64,000 bases of DNA, taken from assembly GCA_019115765.1 (NCBI GenBank), contig DXCZ01000105.1, forward strand, positions 1 to 64,000, read 5' to 3'. Shown one piece after another: positions 9,711 through 19,000 of this stretch. Below the pieces are notes generated by a model, which was not told the origin of the DNA, searched no databases, and saw only the letters and a program-made list of their open reading frames with translations. The position numbers and the translations under genes are program-made. Every line of letters begins with the position of its first letter. Position 1 is the stretch's first letter. Origin of the DNA: Candidatus Mediterraneibacter stercoripullorum. GTDB lineage: Bacteria > Bacillota > Clostridia > Lachnospirales > Lachnospiraceae.

Positions 9711-9739
9711 AGAATACCACTAAGATTTCAAAATATCAA
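9711..9739 (-). promoter_or_regulatory. Sigma-A-type promoter of the large surface protein
   Basis: On the minus strand TTGATA (9734-9739), 17 bases, TATTCT (9711-9716), about 145 bases upstream of the ATG at 9567. A second possible promoter, TTGTAA-N16-TATAAA, lies further upstream near 9785-9815. The gap between the ACP gene and the surface protein is AT-rich and otherwise shows no gene. Confidence 0.6.
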
Positions 9740-9825
9740 GCAATATGTTCGTGATTTTCACTGCTGTTTTGCCAATGTATCTCATTTTATACATATTTTA
9801 GCAACTTTTACAATAATCGACTTAC

Positions 9826-10065
9826 TTACGACATTTCGCGTATCACCAGTGCACACAAGTCCCCTGTCGTCCTTACATTTCGAAGTGCAGACGCCGGGAT
9901 CCTGACTCCGAACTCCTCTTCCAGATCGCTCAGCAGCACATAGGCTTCTACCGAAGCAAGTCCCATCTCTTCGTACAACGTAGTGTCTTCTGTTACTTCC
10001 AGTTCAGTCTCAGTAGATTCTGCAATAACTTCCAGTATCTTCTGCTTCAGTTCCTCAATGCTCAT
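9826..10065 (-). CDS. Acyl carrier protein (ACP/PCP-like)
   Basis: A 79-residue acidic protein with the four-helix ACP pattern. The phosphopantetheine serine is expected in GLASVEAYVLLSDLEEEF. The usual Asp before that Ser (DSL) is replaced by Ala (ASV), which is atypical though found in specialised carriers. It overlaps the end of the AMP-ligase gene by 11 bp and has its own AGGAGG and ATG, so the two are translationally coupled and very probably partners: the ligase would load an acyl or aminoacyl group onto this carrier. It sits at the end of a polysaccharide operon rather than beside fatty-acid genes, so a role in decorating the polymer is inferred. Confidence 0.85.
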   Translation of the reverse strand: MSIEELKQKILEVIAESTETELEVTEDTTLYEEMGLASVEAYVLLSDLEEEFGVRIPASALRNVRTTGDLCALVIREMS

Positions 10066-11617
10066 CTTTCTGTTCCTCCTGATTCCTGCGGCGCAGCAGT
10101 TTCCCGCTGCTTGTCTTCCCGGCAGTTCCTTCCGGGAAACATATCTTCATGATCTGCCGGTAGACAGGTTCACTCTCGTTATACTGCCCGATCTCTTCCC
10201 GGATCCGTTCCTGCATTTTTGCTTTTTCTTTCATCGTACACCCGTCGGGATATCCGGGATACACCTGAGCGGTGATCAGGTCTCCTTCCGCACATACTAT
10301 CACATCACTGATATCATCATATTCATACAGCAGCTTTCGTTCGATCTCTTCCGGACTGATATTCTCGCCATTGGCAAGTATGATCAGATTTTTCCTGCGT
10401 CCGGTAAGGTAGAAGAAGCCTTCCTCGTCCATCCGGCAGAGATCCCCTGTTGCATACCAGCCATCTGTCAGGACCTTCTCCGTCTCTTCCGCATCTCCGT
10501 AATATCCGACCATCACAGCATCACTTTTTACATATAGCTCTCCATCTATGATCCTGGCCTTCATCTCAGCCGGAGGCTTACCTATCGTATCCGGACGTTC
10601 CGGCGTCATCTTCCACAGGAAGCCGATGGCCCCTGCCTCGGATGCTCCATACCCCTGTAGAACAGTAATATTCCTCTCCAGAAGCATCTGCAGGAACTCC
10701 GGGCGGAAATCAGCTCCCCCACAGTTGATCAGGTGGAGATCCCATCCCAGATTTCTGCCATTGTTTCCTCCGTTTTTCAATTTTCTGGCGAGCATACGGA
10801 GCATTGAAGGCACTACAAATACATAATCCGGTTTCATAACTTCCAGATATCGGTAAAAATACTTGATATCTGTTGCGATACAAACCTCCGCTCCCAGATA
10901 CAGCGCATTCAGCACAGAGGAGAACCCGGAAAGATGATGGAACGGCAGGACGGCCAGAAGAGCATGGAAGCCCTGGTCATTGATCCTGTGGCAGATTCCT
11001 GCTGTCAGTCCCCGCTCAGACATCATGACGGCTTTGCTTCCTCCCGTTGTTCCCGATGTGAAGAAAATGCATGCAAGACTGTCTCCGGAATGTCCGTCTG
11101 TGCATTTTTCCGGCCCTTCCTGTTTCTCATAATTCTCCCGCAGAGCCACGAAGACGTGAGATGAACGATCACTGCTGCACCTTTTCTCATCATCGAACAG
11201 CTCTTCCATAGAGATTCCGGCTATCCTGCCGGTCACATCTGCATCCTGGACTGTATCCGCCGCCAGAGAATCATAAATGATCCCGCTGACATCAGTCTTC
11301 CTCAACCTGGCATTAAGTTCACCAGAGGATATTTCCCGGTCCAGAAGCACGGCAGCTGATTCCGTCCAGAAAACCGCACATAGGCTTACAAGCCATCCAT
11401 AGCTGTTGCATCCCATGATACCAATATGTCTGCCTGCCAGATTTCCTTTCCTCAGCACAGCAGCAGCAGCCCTGATATCATGGAAAAATCTCTCGGCAGA
11501 TATCTCCGTTATACAGCTGTCATCCATATACCGGAACACCCTTTTCCCATTCAGCCTGCTCTCCAGCATTACAAGTACTTCGCGCATGGTTTCCGGCTGT
11601 TCTGTTTTCACTTCCAT
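10055..11617 (-). CDS. AMP-dependent acyl-activating enzyme (ligase/synthetase)
   Basis: 520 residues of the ANL adenylation superfamily. The motifs are in order: FFTSGTTGGSKAVMMS (P-loop A3), QGYGASEAG (A5), YATGDL (A7), GRRKNLIILANGENISPEEI (A8 hinge) and TSSGKLLRR (A10 with the catalytic lysine). These enzymes make an acyl-adenylate and pass it to CoA or a carrier. The adjacent ACP gene points to carrier loading. Sequence features resemble fatty-acid/hydroxy-acid ligases more than DltA, but substrate choice cannot be read safely. ATG at 11617 after AAAGGAG. With two acyltransferase-3 genes in the same operon, a route for acylating surface sugar is suggested (inference). Confidence 0.87.
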   Translation of the reverse strand: MEVKTEQPETMREVLVMLESRLNGKRVFRYMDDSCITEISAERFFHDIRAAAAVLRKGNLAGRHIGIMGCNSYGWLVSLCAVFWTESAAVLLDREISSGELNARLRKTDVSGIIYDSLAADTVQDADVTGRIAGISMEELFDDEKRCSSDRSSHVFVALRENYEKQEGPEKCTDGHSGDSLACIFFTSGTTGGSKAVMMSERGLTAGICHRINDQGFHALLAVLPFHHLSGFSSVLNALYLGAEVCIATDIKYFYRYLEVMKPDYVFVVPSMLRMLARKLKNGGNNGRNLGWDLHLINCGGADFRPEFLQMLLERNITVLQGYGASEAGAIGFLWKMTPERPDTIGKPPAEMKARIIDGELYVKSDAVMVGYYGDAEETEKVLTDGWYATGDLCRMDEEGFFYLTGRRKNLIILANGENISPEEIERKLLYEYDDISDVIVCAEGDLITAQVYPGYPDGCTMKEKAKMQERIREEIGQYNESEPVYRQIMKICFPEGTAGKTSSGKLLRRRNQEEQKDEH

Positions 11618-11663
11618 CTTTAACTCCTTTCCCCACGATTTCTGTATCAGTCCAGACTAAGTT

Positions 11664-12767
11664 TCAGTCCAGAACAAATTTTCCTTTTTTCTTCCGCTGC
11701 AGCTTCCGGTGAAGGAACATTACGATCCTGTACAGGATATACATCACAATGCATCTTGCGGCAAAGCAGATCAGTACTCCGGCAGCCGGACAGAAAGCCA
11801 GGGCATCTGTCAGACGGTACCAGGGGAAGATCACCTTCTCATAGGCATGAAGGCAGACGATCCAGATAGAATTAAACCCAATCTCTTCCAGAACTGACAT
11901 CAGTCTGCCGGTATGTTCTCTTCTCATATAGGAAGCATATATCCTGAGAAGCAGGAATCCGGTACAGAATGTAGCCAGCACATCCACCAGTCCCAGCTTC
12001 CACATACAGGCTACAATACTGACCTGCCCAAATGCCGCCGAGAACAGTATTAATGCAAGAATAATTCCCCACCATTTCCATGATATCTTTTTTTCAAGAA
12101 GTCCTCTCTCTTTCAGTTCTGCTCCGGCATGGAGATATCCCACTGCGATCAGGGCCATGGGCAGACACCAGGGCCATATCTTAGAGAACAGTGTCAGAAC
12201 ATATCCCAGGATCACACAGGCAGCCGTGAGAAGAACACGTAACCTGTCTGAAGTTATCTGTGCAATACAGTTATAGATCAGCCAGCCGCCGAACAGTGCG
12301 AGCACGAACCAGAAAATACTGACCGATTCTACCGGAATCCCCCACAGTGTACCTCCGCCTTCTGCATTTAGTCCCAGCAGATAAGTCAGGACAAACTCGC
12401 CGCCGTTCTCCATAAAGGAACGCTGGCGGACCACTGCCAGCAGGAATTTGGATATGATCACAGCGGCAGCGACAATACAATATGGCAGGAGAAGCAGTTT
12501 CCTCTGGATCGCGAAGCATTTATGAGGTTTCCTCTTATAGAAACCGTATCCGCTGATCATGAAAAATGCCGCCATGATCCCGCCTCCGAACACACTACCG
12601 GCTCCGGAAAAGAATCCGCCGTTTCCTGTCGGCAGCGGATCCAGATACAGGTTTATGGAATGTCCCAGAACGATCAGGACCATTCCCAGTCCTCTGGCAA
12701 GATTAAAGTACCCAAGTCCCAGGGTCCTGCTTACATTTGGTTCGCTCCTGTTTGCTTCACTCTTCAT
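11664..12767 (-). CDS. Membrane acyltransferase (acyltransferase-3/OafA-like family)
   Basis: 367 residues with about ten hydrophobic segments. Near the N-terminus the family pattern RGLGMVLIVLGH carries the conserved His, followed by FFMISGYGFY with the usual Ser-Gly. Members O-acetylate or otherwise acylate sugars of surface polymers. The start is ATG 12767, preceded by AGGAGG at eight bases; a GTG three codons upstream overlaps that Shine-Dalgarno sequence and is rejected. It overlaps the flippase gene by 11 bp. The basic C-terminus is typical. Donor could be acetyl-CoA or the product of the downstream ligase/ACP pair. Confidence 0.82.
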   Translation of the reverse strand: MKSEANRSEPNVSRTLGLGYFNLARGLGMVLIVLGHSINLYLDPLPTGNGGFFSGAGSVFGGGIMAAFFMISGYGFYKRKPHKCFAIQRKLLLLPYCIVAAAVIISKFLLAVVRQRSFMENGGEFVLTYLLGLNAEGGGTLWGIPVESVSIFWFVLALFGGWLIYNCIAQITSDRLRVLLTAACVILGYVLTLFSKIWPWCLPMALIAVGYLHAGAELKERGLLEKKISWKWWGIILALILFSAAFGQVSIVACMWKLGLVDVLATFCTGFLLLRIYASYMRREHTGRLMSVLEEIGFNSIWIVCLHAYEKVIFPWYRLTDALAFCPAAGVLICFAARCIVMYILYRIVMFLHRKLQRKKKGKFVLD

Positions 12768-14217
12768 CCTCCGCACCTCCTTTGCCCATCTGTCGGAACA
12801 CGGCGATCAGCCTCTTCCGGAAAGCAAACGCCAGGACCAGCGCCGCTGCAAACGCCACATAACGAAAATACTGAAGCCGGTACAGCCCCATCGCGGCAAA
12901 TGACAGCAGGATCACACCGGAACTGATGGTCAGAAGGTTTTTCTCCTGGAAGACTTTCTCCGGAAGGTCCTTACATCGGCACGCCCGTTTCATCAGGACA
13001 AAATGCAGCAGTGTCAGCACCATATAACTGACCAGCGTAGTCCATCCCGCCGCAAAATATCCGAACATTGGAATGAAGATCATATTCAGGACAATATTCA
13101 GGACAGAGCAGATGATCGAGATCACAGATATTCCATTATTTTCTCCGTAATACATCTCCACATTTGCAAACACCATATACAGAAAGATAAAGTATACACT
13201 GGCTGAAACAGGAGCAATGATCCAGATAGCCTCCATATATTCCTCTGTAGCCAGTATCCGGATCAGATCTGGCGCCAGAGCACTTACGGCAAAGGTAGCT
13301 CCTCCCACAAGCAGACATACGATCGACGCAGTCCGTCCAACATCTCTGTACTTTCCAGCCTTAAGCTTTTTGTACATCCACGGATTGAATGATCCATTTA
13401 TGGATGAGAGGACGAGAAGCATCAGAGTCGCCGCGGAATACGCCACGCTGTACACCGCTGCCTTGCCGCTGCCCTGATAATAATTGATCATAATCCTGTC
13501 CGACTGGTTCAGGATGATCTGGGAAACGTAGTAAAATATAAGAGGCAGATTAAAACGCAGGGCAAATCTCCAGTATTCCTTTTTAAAAAAGGTTTTTCCT
13601 CTGACAAAGAGAATGACCGCAAATATTACACCAAACAGAGTCTGAACGGATACTGTGCCTATGATCCGGGCCTCTGCCTTATAGCTTGTACTTATCACAG
13701 CCACAACCGTAACGAGCAGGTTCAGCACAGTGCTGACTGCCGTAACCGCCACCGGCTTCCTGTACCGGAAATCAAACCGCTCCCGGTTCGTCCATAGCAT
13801 CAGAGGGGGGTTGAACATAAGCTGGATAAACATCAGCAGCATGATAAAGCTGCTCAGCCCGGTAGCCCGATCAATCCATTTATGAAACAGAAGATACACT
13901 CCGCCTGCTGTCAGAGTCAGGACCGAGATCAGTCCCATGATGGATGACGTATAACCGTCCTTGTCATTTTCATAACGGATCAAACCGTTATTCAGCCCTT
14001 CATAAGGCAGTTTCAGAGACGTAAAAAGTATAAATACATCGAACCATGCAAAGTAAATGTTACAAATACCGTATTCCTCTGTGGTCAGCAGTCTGGTGAA
14101 GATCGGGACCGTAATAAAAGAGATCCCCCGCTGAAGGAACTGGCAGACGGTAAACCAGACCGACGTCCGCACCGCAGCGGGCATTTCTTTGTATTTATTC
14201 AGCAGATTTATTTTCAC
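12757..14217 (-). CDS. Wzx-like oligosaccharide flippase (PST/MATE-like)
   Basis: 486 residues with 12-14 predicted membrane helices throughout and the early segment FTRLLTTEEYGICNIYFAW, typical of polysaccharide biosynthesis flippases that move lipid-linked repeat units across the membrane. The start is a GTG at 14217, with AAGGAG about 11 bases upstream; the gene overlaps the end of the polymerase gene by 23 bp. Its place between a Wzy-like protein and an acyltransferase supports a Wzx/Wzy-dependent pathway. Confidence 0.88.
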   Translation of the reverse strand: MKINLLNKYKEMPAAVRTSVWFTVCQFLQRGISFITVPIFTRLLTTEEYGICNIYFAWFDVFILFTSLKLPYEGLNNGLIRYENDKDGYTSSIMGLISVLTLTAGGVYLLFHKWIDRATGLSSFIMLLMFIQLMFNPPLMLWTNRERFDFRYRKPVAVTAVSTVLNLLVTVVAVISTSYKAEARIIGTVSVQTLFGVIFAVILFVRGKTFFKKEYWRFALRFNLPLIFYYVSQIILNQSDRIMINYYQGSGKAAVYSVAYSAATLMLLVLSSINGSFNPWMYKKLKAGKYRDVGRTASIVCLLVGGATFAVSALAPDLIRILATEEYMEAIWIIAPVSASVYFIFLYMVFANVEMYYGENNGISVISIICSVLNIVLNMIFIPMFGYFAAGWTTLVSYMVLTLLHFVLMKRACRCKDLPEKVFQEKNLLTISSGVILLSFAAMGLYRLQYFRYVAFAAALVLAFAFRKRLIAVFRQMGKGGAEDEE

Positions 14218-15538
14218 GTCGTCTCATTCTCCTTTGTCGCCTTGAACGGATCCGTTTCTTCCGCCGTTCTGCAATAGATACCCGGATCTCTTCTCCGTCC
14301 TTTCTGTGACTCGCCAGAACAAATCCAATCCAGAATGCCATCGGCACTGCCACCGGATTGGCAAATGCCGACTCGCTTGTACTTGATATGAGCAGATATA
14401 AGATCAAGAACAGCGTGGACGCAAAATCACATCTGTAATCCCAGAGTGCAAAAACCTTCTTTATAAAGATCCAGAGTGCTCCCAGCAGGGCTGCAAAACC
14501 GAAGTATCCGCACTGTCCCAGGACCATCGGCCAGAACGTATCAGACACAAAGCTTGAATAGGACTGGGATATCCCCCATATTCCCGCCATCCAGTACATG
14601 CCGTATACCGGAGAATATGGCTCAATAGAAAATGCGGACCCGTATGTCCCCCACCCGGTTCCAAAAGGGAAATGATCCGCCGCAATAAACGGGGCTCCGA
14701 TCGTCAGCACAGCCCGGGCAGACTCTGTTCCCATGAGAAAATAATAGCTGATTGTCTGATACAAGGCGGCGACGCCTGCCACAGTTACTACAACAGCAGC
14801 GAATATCTTTACTTTTCTGCTCAGTTTCTTCTTCCTGTTTCTGAATACGACCAGAAAGATCAAGACCAGGCACGCAAGTGCGCCCATGGCCTTGACCCTC
14901 CTGGTGCTGACCATGATAAAAGCAAGCATGGCCAGAGGGATAAAGATCATCTTCCTCTTTTCTTCATACATCCAGAGGCAGATCGCACAGAGGAACACGC
15001 AGGTTCCTACCAGGACCGTATAGACAGAGTAGAACAGCTTCACCGCCCGCAGTCCGCCTCTCATATCCGCGTCAAATATCCCGAAAAACAGGTCAGCCAG
15101 ACAAAGTACAAAGAGCGCTGTCGTAACGGCATTGACAACATACCACAGGATCTGCCTCATCCGGCCGGATTCCTCCTCATCCGGATCGTCATACGCAAAC
15201 ATCAGCCACGAAGCACCCGCAGCCAGGAAAAACTTGATATTCACATAAGAATCCTTTGCCGCATTCACAAAGGGCTGATAGTGCCAGACAAAGTATCCGC
15301 ACCATCCGCTGACCCAGAACACAATCAGAAATATAGCAAACATGATTCTTTCCCTTGTCCAGCTGATCTTAAGCTTCTTCTGGAGGAACCGGAGAACAGC
15401 CATCGGAACGATCAGCAGAGCAAACAGCTCATCTACATACTGAAAGACTTCCAGATGCTGCTGGAGCCAGTCCTGAAGAACGAATAGAATGATCCAGAAT
15501 GAAATAAGTAAAGTATTCCGTATAGTAACTGTCTTCAT
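14195..15538 (-). CDS. O-antigen ligase/polymerase-like membrane protein (Wzy candidate)
   Basis: 447 residues, about ten to twelve hydrophobic segments, and a large loop around residues 270-325 (GAPFIAADHFPFGTGWGTYG), the FGxGxGT-like signature of the O-antigen ligase family. A very basic, arginine-rich tail ends the protein. It most likely polymerises repeat units outside the membrane. Identity is from topology and this motif rather than strong conservation, as usual for Wzy. ATG at 15538 follows GAGGAG, and the upstream Stealth gene ends 4 bp before. Confidence 0.8.
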   Translation of the reverse strand: MKTVTIRNTLLISFWIILFVLQDWLQQHLEVFQYVDELFALLIVPMAVLRFLQKKLKISWTRERIMFAIFLIVFWVSGWCGYFVWHYQPFVNAAKDSYVNIKFFLAAGASWLMFAYDDPDEEESGRMRQILWYVVNAVTTALFVLCLADLFFGIFDADMRGGLRAVKLFYSVYTVLVGTCVFLCAICLWMYEEKRKMIFIPLAMLAFIMVSTRRVKAMGALACLVLIFLVVFRNRKKKLSRKVKIFAAVVVTVAGVAALYQTISYYFLMGTESARAVLTIGAPFIAADHFPFGTGWGTYGSAFSIEPYSPVYGMYWMAGIWGISQSYSSFVSDTFWPMVLGQCGYFGFAALLGALWIFIKKVFALWDYRCDFASTLFLILYLLISSTSESAFANPVAVPMAFWIGFVLASHRKDGEEIRVSIAERRKKRIRSRRQRRMRRRENKSAE

Positions 15539-15541
15539 AAT

Positions 15542-16546
15542 TTATAACTCCTCATATTGTGAGCGCTCAGGCAGCAGCCGCTCAAAACTTTCTGTCAGAC
15601 AGGCTCTGATCCCTTCGAAATCAATATCATCTGCACTGTCATTCAGACAGACTGCCCGGTATTTCTGCCTCTCAATACTCCGGCATATATCTGTAATTTC
15701 ATCCATTCCCAGTTCGAAATGCCGTCCCCATCCTGTACTTCTCGGACAAAACTCTCCTTTGCAGATCCGCCAGTCCTTCATAAGCCAATGGCTCACATCC
15801 GATCTGGAGCGGAATCTGTTCGCAGAACACTGCTCCAGCACATTCGGTTCCGCTTCCCACACCTCTGTAAATGTGCTTTTCAGATGGGAGGTGGGAAGAT
15901 GTGAGTCCCGAAAACAGGAAAAGTATTTGAACGGACTAAGAAGCAGGTTGCGTATCAGATTTCCTCCGTACCTCAGGGAGAAAAACTTGCCGCCATGGTT
16001 TCTGATCACGTCTTTCTTGTCAAAATGGCTGTTGATCAGTGCAAAGTTATTCAGTTCCGTGTGCGGGAAGCAGTCCTCCGGATCTGTGGCAGTTATCATA
16101 TCCAGCAGAGCTGTTTCCATGGGAACCCCCTTTCGGAAAAAATCTTCCGGAGCCACGGGGGCCGTCAGATACATGTCATCGTTAAAAAGTACGAACTGCT
16201 CTCCCAGATCCGGGATATTGTGCAGCCAGAGCTCGATCACATTGGAATTGAATGTAGGAAGATACTGTGACGGAATATATTCTTCATGACTGACAATCCT
16301 GAGCCGGGGATGCTCCCGATTCAACCAGGGAGGGATCTGTCCGTCCGTCACGAAAAAGATCCGGTTCAGCCAGGGGGCGAAACACTCTGCACCGCGAAAC
16401 CAGTAGCGCAGAAGCCCCCAGTCCCGGAACCGGTTCTCTGTGCTTCCGTTGTCCTTCTCATCCGGAGAAAAGCACGCCCTCCTGCGCCTCCATTTTGAAT
16501 CATTCCCGTCTACCCACAATATAACAAAATCAATCTTGTCTCTCAC
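15542..16546 (-). CDS. Stealth-family sugar-1-phosphate transferase
   Basis: 334 residues containing the four Stealth blocks: CR1 at the N-terminus (IDFVILWVDGNDSKW), CR2 (RDWGLLRYWFRGAECFAPW to LFNDDMYL, including the acidic NDDM), CR3 (SHWLMKDWRICKG) and CR4 near the C-terminus (ERQKYRAVCLNDS). Family members such as capsule polymerases of Neisseria and GlcNAc-1-phosphotransferase form phosphodiester-linked glycans. The polymer made here may therefore contain sugar-phosphate links (inference). It begins with GTG at 16546, overlapping the stop of the upstream fusion gene by 4 bp (GTGA). Confidence 0.92.
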   Translation of the reverse strand: MRDKIDFVILWVDGNDSKWRRRRACFSPDEKDNGSTENRFRDWGLLRYWFRGAECFAPWLNRIFFVTDGQIPPWLNREHPRLRIVSHEEYIPSQYLPTFNSNVIELWLHNIPDLGEQFVLFNDDMYLTAPVAPEDFFRKGVPMETALLDMITATDPEDCFPHTELNNFALINSHFDKKDVIRNHGGKFFSLRYGGNLIRNLLLSPFKYFSCFRDSHLPTSHLKSTFTEVWEAEPNVLEQCSANRFRSRSDVSHWLMKDWRICKGEFCPRSTGWGRHFELGMDEITDICRSIERQKYRAVCLNDSADDIDFEGIRACLTESFERLLPERSQYEEL

Positions 16547-18984
16547 TGTGCCATGTCCTCATCGATTTTCCTGTGCAGCTGTGCCCGGCTCGCTGTACTC
16601 AGGCCATCGCTTGCCGCCGCCTGCATATCACATGTGCTGCACCTGTCCAGTTCTTCCTTCGTCACCTTGCCATCCCGGTAATCTCTGCAGATCTTATTCT
16701 CATACATGGAATAAGGCTTCTTCGTAAACAGCGCCTTCACCTTATGCCGGAACACCCACCATGCCGGCACCCATATATACTTGTGCATAGCCGGTGATAC
16801 GGAGCCGATCATCCAGCAGTTCCGGTCACAGCAGCGCACCTTTTTTCTCACCTGTTCTGCTTCCGGACTGTTCCACAGTTCCTCCCATGTCTGTGTGTTC
16901 AGATTGCCCATCACTTCCTTGTCCTTCGTGCCGTTGCATGGCATCACATCTCCATAAGGATCGATGAAAAAGGTATCAAAGCTCATATCGCACGGCAGGA
17001 GCCGCTTCTGGCCGTAGATATAATTGATCAGGCCATGATTAAAATACGCCCGGAACCACTTCTTGGGGCTTCTGCTGCGTAGAAGCTCATTGATCAGCTT
17101 TTCAAAATTCTTCGCCACCATGGGACGGTCATGTATGATATTTTTCGTCTCAACGAAATAAAAACTGTTGTGAAGAGAGGCCGTGGCAAACTCCATCCCT
17201 GTTCTGTCAGAGATCCGGTAGAGAGGCACCAGATCCGGGGCATTTCTGTCCTGGACTGTCATGCCGAATCCCACATCCTTCATCCCCATCCTGCGGAGAA
17301 CCTGAAGCGTATGATATCCCCTCCGGTATCCCTCCGGCAGTCCGCGAATCTCATCATTTGTCTTCTCCAGACCTTCGATAGATATCCGGATGCCTATATC
17401 TGGAAACTCTTTGCAGAGATCCACGATGCGGTCTGTGAAGAAACCGTTGGTGGAGATCACAATACGATCGCTTTTCTTATAAAGTTCCCGCACGATATCC
17501 TTCAGATCAGTCCGTATAAACGGCTCGCCGCCAGTGATATTTGTAAAATACATTCTGGGAAGTTTTCGTATTGTCTCGATCGATATTTCTTCTTCCGGTC
17601 TGGATGGTGCCTTATACCGGTTACACATAGAACAGCGCGCATTACAGCGGTATGTAACAATGACCGTTCCGTTCAGCTTCTTGTCTTTGAGTTTCTTTTC
17701 TTTCATCCTCTTTCCTTTTTTCTGCGTTCCTGTTCTTCTCCCGTCTATAGAATGCTCATGCACTGATGAGGGCTTCCGTCTTCCTGTATAGATTTTCATT
17801 AACTTATCGCAGTATCTGTCAACCGTATCAAAGTCCGTACGATTCAGACAGTTCTCCGCATACTGATCCGTCAGCTGCCTGTCGCTCCAGAGCTTCCGTA
17901 TCTTTTCCTTCAGATCTTCTCTGTCGCCGGCTGCAAAGAGTTCTCCGGTCTCCCCGTTCCGGATCAGCTCCGGGATACCTCCCATATCCGCACCCAGGAC
18001 CGGCGTCCCATAGAGCTGACTTTCCATAACGGAGAAAGGACAGTTCTCGTACCATTCTGACGGATATACGGTAAATCTTGCCTCACGGATCAGCGTCTCC
18101 AGCGCGGCTCCGGACTGAAAACCTGCGTTTCTGATATTGTCCGCTCCTGCGATCTCATCTTCCAGCGGCCCCTTGCCGGCAAATACAAAGGAAATCTCCG
18201 GGAGCTCCCGACACACCTGCAGAAGAGTCCTGATGCCCTTTTCCTCTGAATATCTGCCGAAATAAAGAACATAATCCTTTTTTCCCGTTCTCTTCCGTTC
18301 CACGCGGTCCACAAAGTTGTGCATGACTATTGTTTTCCCGGCAAAGACCGGATTCGTGTCCATCTTCGACTTCAGGAATCTGCTGCAGCAGATCACAGTG
18401 TCTATGTACCTGTACACACCGCAGCCGTTCCAGAAGAATGCCTCCGCTGCACCGACGGCAGACTTCGACAGGCTCCCGTGGATACATTTCCCTCGGATAC
18501 AGTTCTGGAAACGGCCGCCCAGACATTTCTCACAGTTCTCATGAGTATTCGGATCATACAGCATATGGTTGGGACAGACAAGCTGATAGTCATGGGCAGT
18601 GTACACGATCCTGCACTTTCTGCCTCTTTCTCTCCTCCATTTTGCGATCTCCAGGATCATGGACGGCGTCAGCTGATAGTTGAAATTATTGAGATGACAC
18701 ACGTCCGGCCGGAAATCATCAAGTACCCTCCTCAGCTTCTTCCTGGCCTCGGAGGAATAGATCGTTTTGACCGGATAGGTCAGCTTAGACAGCATGGATC
18801 CCTGATGAAAATCCATGTCGCTGGTATATGCGTTCACCCGGTTTCCCACACATCTGCCCTCGTGCTCCATTCCAAAATACTGTACTTCATGCCCCTGTTC
18901 CTTCAGGAAATCGCCTAATTTAAATATATATGTTTCCGATCCCCCATTCGGATGGAGGAATTTATTAATCAGGAGAATCCTCAT
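16543..18984 (-). CDS. GT4 glycosyltransferase fused to a radical SAM/SPASM-like enzyme
   Basis: 813 residues in one frame. Residues 1 to about 395 are a GT-B, family-4-type glycosyltransferase (NGGSETYIFKLGDFLKEQGH, LYFGRYSEEKGIRTLLQV, SEWYENCPFSVMESQLYGTP with the EX7E-like acidic pair). A basic linker of about 30 residues follows. From residue 427 a radical SAM protein starts, with cluster cysteines C447, C451, C454 (YRCNARCSMC), then NITGGEP and a C-terminal Cys-rich region (CDMSFD, MPCNG, CCDRNC, CSTCDM) resembling a SPASM/twitch domain. Just before codon 427 the DNA reads AAGGAAAGAGGATG, a normal RBS plus ATG (17706). The gene is therefore either a real fusion or two former genes joined by loss of a stop, and the second half may also be made alone. 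It is embedded in the EPS operon, 4 bp overlap with the Stealth gene. Confidence 0.85.
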   Translation of the reverse strand: MRILLINKFLHPNGGSETYIFKLGDFLKEQGHEVQYFGMEHEGRCVGNRVNAYTSDMDFHQGSMLSKLTYPVKTIYSSEARKKLRRVLDDFRPDVCHLNNFNYQLTPSMILEIAKWRRERGRKCRIVYTAHDYQLVCPNHMLYDPNTHENCEKCLGGRFQNCIRGKCIHGSLSKSAVGAAEAFFWNGCGVYRYIDTVICCSRFLKSKMDTNPVFAGKTIVMHNFVDRVERKRTGKKDYVLYFGRYSEEKGIRTLLQVCRELPEISFVFAGKGPLEDEIAGADNIRNAGFQSGAALETLIREARFTVYPSEWYENCPFSVMESQLYGTPVLGADMGGIPELIRNGETGELFAAGDREDLKEKIRKLWSDRQLTDQYAENCLNRTDFDTVDRYCDKLMKIYTGRRKPSSVHEHSIDGRRTGTQKKGKRMKEKKLKDKKLNGTVIVTYRCNARCSMCNRYKAPSRPEEEISIETIRKLPRMYFTNITGGEPFIRTDLKDIVRELYKKSDRIVISTNGFFTDRIVDLCKEFPDIGIRISIEGLEKTNDEIRGLPEGYRRGYHTLQVLRRMGMKDVGFGMTVQDRNAPDLVPLYRISDRTGMEFATASLHNSFYFVETKNIIHDRPMVAKNFEKLINELLRSRSPKKWFRAYFNHGLINYIYGQKRLLPCDMSFDTFFIDPYGDVMPCNGTKDKEVMGNLNTQTWEELWNSPEAEQVRKKVRCCDRNCWMIGSVSPAMHKYIWVPAWWVFRHKVKALFTKKPYSMYENKICRDYRDGKVTKEELDRCSTCDMQAAASDGLSTASRAQLHRKIDEDMAQ

Positions 18985-19000
18985 TTTCCACTCATACCTC

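Noticed and set aside
10055-11617. Assignment of the AMP-ligase as DltA (D-alanine ligase)
   Set aside because: No dltB/dltD-like gene adjoins it, and the motif context looks more like acyl or hydroxy-acid ligases. Left generic.
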